The notes under the pieces were generated by a model, which saw nothing but the letters and a program-made list of their open reading frames with translations, had not been told where the DNA came from and ran no database searches. The translations under genes and the position numbers were made by a program. From contig JACVSB010000042.1 in the NCBI GenBank assembly GCA_014534155.1, positions 1-10,192 on the forward strand: a DNA stretch of 10,192 bases, written 5' to 3'. The stretch is from Thermoleophilia bacterium (lineage in GTDB: Bacteria; Actinomycetota; Thermoleophilia; Gaiellales; Gaiellaceae). Positions 6,892-10,192 of the stretch are shown piece by piece; position 1 is the first letter of the stretch; every line of letters starts with the position of its first letter.

Positions 6892-6897
6892 ATCCTA
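6892..6897 (-). promoter_or_regulatory. -10 box of leaderless promoter for the Cys-motif gene
   Basis: The minus strand reads TAGGAT, six bases (CACCCC), then the GTG start at 6885. The spacing matches the gabT, sufU and sufS starts. The -35 position is GC-rich with no recognisable hexamer. Confidence 0.6.
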
Positions 6898-6947
6898 CGC
6901 CGCGTCGGCTCGTCGCGGACGGCGTGCGTGGCAACGCTTCACCGGGC

Positions 6948-6977
6948 GCGTGGAGACACGCCGGGGGTCACGCCGGG
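6948..6977. repeat. Short hairpin and 9-bp tandem repeat in the 172-bp gap
   Basis: GCGTG-GAGA-CACGC (6948-6961) is a 5-bp hairpin with a GNRA-type loop on the plus strand. It overlaps a direct repeat CACGCCGGG (6957-6965 and 6969-6977) with a 12-bp period. The repeat lies about 60-80 bases upstream of the TAGGAT box, so it could be a regulator site, or it could be the 3' end structure of the Rieske gene. Both parts are short and may be chance in such GC-rich DNA. The rest of the gap (6886-7057) shows no gene. Confidence 0.3.
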
Positions 6978-7057
6978 CCGGGGCGGGCGGCGTCTGCCGA
7001 ACTGCGGCCGAGCTCGTCCCGACACGCGGCCGTCGACAGGGCGCGCCGCCGACGCCC

Positions 7058-7372
7058 CTACGTGACGTCAACCTTGACGAGGCCGGAGTCGATGCGAACG
7101 GGGAACGTCTCGACCGGGAGGTAGGCCGGGAGGGTCAGCGCCCTGCCCGTCCGGATGTCGAACTCGGCGCCGTGACGCGGGCAGACGACGACGGCCTCGT
7201 CGGGCTCCCAGTCGCCCTCCACGAGGGGCCCGTCGTCGTGCGAGCAGCGGTCCTCGATCGCGTACAGCTCGCCGGCGACGTTGTAGACGCCCACCGAAAT
7301 CTCGCCCGCGTGCACGAGCTTCATCGTCCCCGGCGGCAGCTCGTCGAGCGGGCAGACCGTGAGCTCGGCCAC
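7058..7372 (-). CDS. Rieske [2Fe-2S] ferredoxin-like protein
   Basis: A 104-residue soluble Rieske protein, like the ferredoxin subunit of non-heme iron dioxygenases. The two cluster-binding boxes are CSHDDGPL (C43 and H45) and CPRHGAEF (C64 and H67), giving Cys-X-His and Cys-X2-His, followed by the usual FDIRTGRAL and a Pro loop (LPAYLPVETFPVRI). No oxygenase gene is nearby. Instead it begins 3 bases after the stop of sufU, and Rieske proteins are known to sit in actinobacterial suf operons. A role in electron transfer during cluster assembly, or as a cluster acceptor, is an inference from position. The start is GTG at 7372, and translation is probably coupled to sufU. Confidence 0.92.
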   Translation of the reverse strand: MAELTVCPLDELPPGTMKLVHAGEISVGVYNVAGELYAIEDRCSHDDGPLVEGDWEPDEAVVVCPRHGAEFDIRTGRALTLPAYLPVETFPVRIDSGLVKVDVT

Positions 7373-7375
7373 GGA

Positions 7376-7810
7376 CTAGCTGATCTGGAGCTCGTCCATG
7401 CCCGCCCACTCCTCCGGGAGGGGCGTGCCCTTCGCTCGATGGAGCGCGACCTTGAGGACGCCCAGGCCGAGCAGCGCGCACTTGAGGCGCACGGGCGTAA
7501 GCGGGATCCCGATCTCCTCCAGGAGCTCGTCGCGGGGCATGTTCGCGATGTCACCCGCGGTGCGGCCCTTGACGATCCCCGTCAGCATCGAGGTGGCGGC
7601 CTGGCTGATGGCGCAGCCGCGCCCTCGGAACTTGACGTCGTGGATCGTCTCTCCGTCGGGCTCGAAGGCGACGTAGATCGCGACCTCGTCGCCGCAGAGC
7701 GGGTTCTGGCCCTCCGCCTCGGCGTCGGCACCCTCCATCTCGCCGTGGCCGCGCGGGTTCTTGTAGTGGTCGAGGATGACCTCGCGGTACATCGCGTCGA
7801 ACTCAGACAC
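7376..7810 (-). CDS. sufU: SufU, sulfur acceptor for SufS in Fe-S cluster assembly
   Basis: Zinc-containing IscU-like protein that takes persulfide sulfur from SufS and delivers it towards the SufBCD scaffold. The 144 residues include the conserved N-terminus MYREVILDHYKNPRG (7-21), the zinc ligands C39 and D41 (NPLCGDEV), C66 (GRGCAISQAA) and C111 (RLKCALLG). The insertion before C111 is short compared with the Bacillus protein. The C-terminus PEEWAGMDELQIS is acidic. GTG at 7810 is chosen because it retains the family N-terminus and lies six bases after TACGAT; no Shine-Dalgarno sequence is seen, so the mRNA is probably leaderless. It follows sufS after 50 bases and is followed by the Rieske gene after 3 bases. 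Confidence 0.95.
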   Translation of the reverse strand: MSEFDAMYREVILDHYKNPRGHGEMEGADAEAEGQNPLCGDEVAIYVAFEPDGETIHDVKFRGRGCAISQAATSMLTGIVKGRTAGDIANMPRDELLEEIGIPLTPVRLKCALLGLGVLKVALHRAKGTPLPEEWAGMDELQIS

Positions 7811-7814
7811 GCCC

Positions 7815-7834
7815 GCATCGTAACGACGCGATGC
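7815..7834. repeat. Inverted repeat over the sufU -10 box
   Basis: GCATCG (7815-7820) and CGATGC (7829-7834) form a perfect 6-bp inverted repeat with an 8-base centre. It covers most of the TACGAT -10 box of sufU, so it could be an operator, but its size allows chance occurrence. Confidence 0.3.
7817..7822 (-). promoter_or_regulatory. -10 box of leaderless sufU promoter
   Basis: The minus strand reads TACGAT, six bases (GCGGGC), then the sufU GTG. The same hexamer at the same spacing precedes sufS, which suggests that both genes use similar promoters and can be made separately. Confidence 0.6.
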
Positions 7835-7860
7835 CCGCCCGCCGGGGAGCGACCGTGACG

Positions 7861-9102
7861 CTACGCGAACGTCCGCCGGACCTTGTGGAGGCCCTCGATC
7901 AGCGCGTCGATCTCCTCGCGCAACGTGTAGAGGTAGAAGCTCGCGCGGGTGGTCGCCGCAACGCCGAGGCGCGCCATGAGCGGCTGCGTGCAGTGGTGAC
8001 CCGCGCGCACGGCGATCCCCTCCCACGCGAGGATCTGCGCCACGTCGTGCGGATGCACGCCCGCGAGGTCGAAGGAGACGATGCCCCCGCGGCGCTCCGC
8101 CGGGGGGCCGAAGACCGTGATGCCGTCGAGCTCGCCGAGGCGCGCGAGCGCGTACTCCGTCAGATCCCGTTCGTGCGCCTCGATCGCCTCCAGCCCGACC
8201 CCCTCCAGGTACTCGATGGCCGCGCCCAGCGCGACGGCTTGCGCGAAGGGCGGCGTCCCGGCCTCGAACTTGTGCGGGAGCTCGTTCCACGTCGTGCGCT
8301 CGAGCGACACGGAGCGGATCATCTCGCCGCCGAGCTCGTACGGCGACATCCGCTCGAGCAGCTCGCGCCGCCCCCAGAGGGCTCCGATCCCGGTCGGGCC
8401 GCACATCTTGTGCCCGGTGAAGGCCAGGAAGTCGACGCCGAGGGCCTGCACGTCGATGTGCCGGTGCGGCGCCGCCTGGCACGCGTCGACGACCGTCAGC
8501 GCGCCCTGCTCCTGCGCCCATGCCGCCAGCTCCGAGACGGGGTTGACCGTGCCGAGCGAGTTGTTCACGTACCCGACGGCGAGGAGCTTCACCCGGCCCT
8601 GCGCGGCGATCTCGTCCAGCGCGGAGAGCTCGAGCTCCCCGTCGGCCGCGGGGATCGCGGCGAGGCGCGCGCCGCGCCGCTGCGCGATGTACTGCCAGGG
8701 AACGAAGTTCGAGTGGTGCTCGAGCTCCGTGACGACGACGACGTCGCCCGGCCCGAGGTTGTCGAGGCCCCAGGCGTACGCCACGAGGTTGAGCGCCTCC
8801 GTCGCCCCTCGCGTGAAGACGACCTCTCGCGCGCTCTCGGCGTTCAGGAAGTCGCGGACCCTGTCGCGCGCCGCTTCGTACCCGGCCGTGGCCAGCTCGC
8901 CAAGCTCGTAGACCGCCCGATGGACGTTCGCGTACGACGTCTCGTAGTAGCGGCGCTCGGCGTCCAGCACCTGGCGCGGCTTCTGCGCGGAGTTGGACGA
9001 GTCCAGGTATGCGAGCGGCTTCCCGTGCATCGGACGCGCGAGAAGCGGAAAATCGGCGCGCAGCGCCCCCACGTCGAGCCTCGCGAGAGGCGCAGCCGGC
9101 AT
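7861..9102 (-). CDS. sufS: SufS-type cysteine desulfurase (group II)
   Basis: PLP enzyme that converts L-cysteine to alanine and leaves a persulfide on its active-site cysteine, the sulfur source for Fe-S cluster assembly. The 413 residues fit SufS/CsdA. Visible: YLDSSNSAQKPRQVLD (32-47), FTRGATEALNLVA (96-108), ELEHHSNFVPWQ (126-137, with H130 stacking on PLP), VVDACQAAPH (204-213, D206), the Schiff-base lysine K232 in FTGHKMCGPTGIG, and the persulfide cysteine C371 in RAGHHCTQPLM, the group II consensus. SSNSAQKP replaces the more usual DNAATSQKP. The ATG at 9102 is six bases after TACGAT, with no Shine-Dalgarno sequence, so probably leaderless. It lies between the cold-shock gene and sufU, all on the same strand. 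Confidence 0.96.
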   Translation of the reverse strand: MPAAPLARLDVGALRADFPLLARPMHGKPLAYLDSSNSAQKPRQVLDAERRYYETSYANVHRAVYELGELATAGYEAARDRVRDFLNAESAREVVFTRGATEALNLVAYAWGLDNLGPGDVVVVTELEHHSNFVPWQYIAQRRGARLAAIPAADGELELSALDEIAAQGRVKLLAVGYVNNSLGTVNPVSELAAWAQEQGALTVVDACQAAPHRHIDVQALGVDFLAFTGHKMCGPTGIGALWGRRELLERMSPYELGGEMIRSVSLERTTWNELPHKFEAGTPPFAQAVALGAAIEYLEGVGLEAIEAHERDLTEYALARLGELDGITVFGPPAERRGGIVSFDLAGVHPHDVAQILAWEGIAVRAGHHCTQPLMARLGVAATTRASFYLYTLREEIDALIEGLHKVRRTFA

Positions 9103-9108
9103 GGGGAC

Positions 9109-9114
9109 ATCGTA
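9109..9114 (-). promoter_or_regulatory. -10 box of leaderless sufS promoter
   Basis: The minus strand reads TACGAT, six bases (GTCCCC), then the sufS ATG at 9102. It is identical in hexamer and spacing to the sufU promoter. It lies 20 bases downstream of a strong compound hairpin that probably ends the cold-shock transcript. Confidence 0.6.
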
Positions 9115-9133
9115 CCGGCGCCACGTCCGCTGA

Positions 9134-9196
9134 CCGAGGCGCCGGGCGCAGGGCCGCCGCTCGGCGCGAGCGCACGGCCCTGCAAGCCGAGGCGCC
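9134..9196 (-). terminator. Compound hairpin after the cold-shock gene, flanked by a 10-bp repeat
   Basis: Directly after the csp stop codon the DNA can fold into a 9-bp perfect stem (GCAGGGCCG 9148-9156 with CGGCCCTGC 9175-9183) that holds an inner 5-bp hairpin GCTCG/CGAGC (9159-9171). The copies of CCGAGGCGCC at 9134-9143 and 9187-9196 form a direct repeat, and their palindromic GGCGCC parts can add an outer stem. There is no U run, as is common for actinobacterial terminators, so termination is inferred. Confidence 0.55.
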
Positions 9197-9403
9197 CTAC
9201 GCGACGACTGCGACGGAGGTCGCCTCGGGGCCCTTCGCCCCCTGGCGCGGCTCGAACTCGACGCGCGCCCCCTCGGCGAGCGTCTTGAAGCCCTCGCCGG
9301 CGACGTTCGAGAAGTGGACGAACAGATCCTTGGAGCCGTCGTCCGGGGTGATGAACCCGTACCCCTTCTCGTCGTTGAACCACTTCACGGTTCCGGTCGC
9401 CAT
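9197..9403 (-). CDS. Cold-shock protein (CspA family, CSD fold)
   Basis: A 68-residue single cold-shock domain that binds single-stranded RNA/DNA and acts as an RNA chaperone in the cytoplasm. The start [12 protein letters not shown]1 KGYGFI (13-18) and RNP2 LFVHF (27-31) are all intact, and the C-terminus [12 protein letters not shown] is typical of actinobacterial Csp. An upstream in-frame start at 9436 is rejected because the extended Shine-Dalgarno sequence AAGGAGGTG (9417-9409) lies 7 bases before the ATG at 9403. The preceding gap of about 100 bases probably holds its own promoter and a structured leader, but I can place no promoter with confidence. Its position between sufD and sufS is unusual; the strong hairpin after it suggests a separate transcript. 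Confidence 0.96.
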   Translation of the reverse strand: MATGTVKWFNDEKGYGFITPDDGSKDLFVHFSNVAGEGFKTLAEGARVEFEPRQGAKGPEATSVAVVA

Positions 9404-9408
9404 GGATA

Positions 9409-9417
9409 CACCTCCTT
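9409..9417 (-). promoter_or_regulatory. Extended Shine-Dalgarno of the cold-shock gene
   Basis: AAGGAGGTG, with the GGAGG core 7 bases before the ATG, fixes the start at 9403. A 5-bp stem GACGT/ACGTC (9421-9425 with 9435-9439) sits just upstream in the leader. Among the genes here only this one and the small ORF at 5891 have such a long Shine-Dalgarno match. Confidence 0.8.
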
Positions 9418-9505
9418 CCCGACGTTCCACGAACACGTCAGGAAGGACTAGGCCGAACCGAAAACGCGCTCTGGTTTGACGTGCCGGCGGAGGGTAGCAG
9501 CCCGC

Positions 9506-10192
9506 TTACGCGTGCGGGATGCGCGCCTCGAGCACGCCGGCGAGAGCGTCGCGCACGGGGTCGAGCTCGATCCGGTCGAGGATGTCCGCGAAGAAGCCCC
9601 GGACGATCAGACGCTCGGCCTCCGCCCGCGAGAGCCCGCGGGCCATGAGGTAGAAGAGCTGCTCGCGGTCCACCTGGCCGATCGTCGCCCCGTGCGTGCA
9701 GCGGACGTCGTTCGCCATGATCTCGAGGCCCGGGATCGAGTCGGCGTGAGCGCGCTCGGAGAGCAGGAGGTTGCGGTTCTCCTGGTAGGCGTTCGTCTTC
9801 TGGGCGTCCGGCTCGACGCGGATCATCCCCCGCCAGACGGCAGTCGCACGGTCGCGGAGCGCGCCCTTGAACGCGAAGTCCGACGTGGTCGACGGGGCGA
9901 CGTGCTCCTGGAAGGTGTCGTAGTCCAGGTGCTGGAACCCGTCGGCGAAGTACGCGCCCGTGACGCGGGAGGTCGCGCCCGGTCCTGCCAGGTCGTTCTG
10001 GATCCGCACCTTGCCCTTCTTCGACCCGAAGCCGCCGGCCACCCAGTCGAGCTCCGCGTCACGCTCCACGCGCGCGTGGTGCGAGGCGAAGTGCCACGTC
10101 TCGCGCGAGAGGTTCTGGATCGAGACGTACTCGAGCTTCGCCGCCTGCCCCACGAAGAGCTCCACGGCGGCGTTCGTGTACGACGGAAGCTC
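9506..10192 (-). CDS. sufD: SufD, Fe-S cluster assembly scaffold subunit, C-terminal part (5' end outside window)
   Basis: Part of the SufBCD complex that builds Fe-S clusters and receives sulfur from SufS/SufU. The last 228 residues are present and the frame runs open off the right edge. The beta-helix part (YTNAAVELFVGQAAKLEYVSIQ, YFADGFQHLDYDTFQEH, TAVWRGMIRV, TNAYQENRNLLL) and the C-terminal helical part (EQLFYLMARGLSRAEAERLIVRGFF) match the SufB/SufD family. LEIMANDVRCTHGATIGQVD, with Cys165 and His167 of the fragment, is the SufD form; SufB usually reads differently here (HEASVSKIS). SufB is the less likely alternative. A small hairpin CCCGC/GCGGG encloses the stop codon. The gap to the cold-shock gene is 102 bases. 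Confidence 0.88.
   Translation of the reverse strand, partial: ELPSYTNAAVELFVGQAAKLEYVSIQNLSRETWHFASHHARVERDAELDWVAGGFGSKKGKVRIQNDLAGPGATSRVTGAYFADGFQHLDYDTFQEHVAPSTTSDFAFKGALRDRATAVWRGMIRVEPDAQKTNAYQENRNLLLSERAHADSIPGLEIMANDVRCTHGATIGQVDREQLFYLMARGLSRAEAERLIVRGFFADILDRIELDPVRDALAGVLEARIPHA

Noticed and set aside
7811..9175. Upstream extension of the sufU frame
   Set aside because: This stretch lies in a different frame across sufS on the same strand and reads as Arg/Ala/Gly-rich sequence without motifs. The SufU family N-terminus begins at the GTG at 7810.
9404..9436. Earlier in-frame start for the cold-shock gene ([11 protein letters not shown] extension)
   Set aside because: The extension would cover the strong Shine-Dalgarno sequence at 9409-9417, and Csp proteins begin at the M-A-T-G-T-V-K-W motif.
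9501..9518. Hairpin CCCGC-N8-GCGGG around the sufD stop codon
   Set aside because: The stem is only 5 bp with no U-rich tail on either strand. This is too weak to call a terminator in such GC-rich DNA.
1..10192. tRNA, rRNA, CRISPR, insertion sequence or phage genes
   Set aside because: I looked for cloverleaf and T-loop motifs, regularly spaced repeats, and transposase or integrase motifs, and found none.

Overview
This is high-GC DNA (roughly 70% G+C by eye) with strongly biased third codon positions, GTG/TTG starts and long antisense shadow frames. The gene content points to an Actinomycetota genome, perhaps a deep lineage such as Thermoleophilia. The main clues are a mycobacterial-type dCTP deaminase, a SufD/SufS/SufU/Rieske block, a one-pass Ser/Thr kinase, and start codons placed directly behind TAnnnT promoter boxes. 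The phylum is well supported; the class is a guess. Coding density is high and no stretch longer than 231 bases lacks a gene.

Layout: the 3' part of a D-Ala-D-Ala ligase gene (+) ends 2 bases from the end of a convergent membrane Ser/Thr kinase gene (-). Upstream of the kinase lies a class III aminotransferase of the GabT type (-). It is divergent, across only 48 bp, from a + strand operon: dcd (dCTP deaminase, probably also dUTPase), an NDUFA9-like atypical SDR, and a uronate-dehydrogenase-like SDR. After a convergent gap of 231 bp come minus-strand genes: an O-methyltransferase with a small Cys-motif protein just upstream, then the iron-sulfur assembly block read from right to left (sufD, a cold-shock protein gene, sufS, sufU, Rieske ferredoxin-like protein).

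The Suf genes form a pathway. SufS takes sulfur from cysteine, SufU accepts it and passes it on, and SufD is part of the SufBCD scaffold; sufB and sufC are not in view. The Rieske protein is a likely cluster-bearing partner. The other genes look like housekeeping neighbours rather than one pathway.

Two things stand out. First, five transcription-unit starts (gabT, dcd, the Cys-motif gene, sufU, sufS) each have a TAnnnT box exactly 6 or 7 bases before the start codon and no Shine-Dalgarno sequence, the signature of leaderless mRNAs. Second, the 231-bp gap holds what looks like a compact, independent minus-strand transcript. It has a TATCAT box, an extended Shine-Dalgarno sequence, a 14-codon reading frame ending in DDCTGSGGTRT, hairpins whose loops can pair with each other, and a strong UUCG-capped terminator. 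I do not recognise it as a known RNA family; it is the best candidate here for something undescribed.
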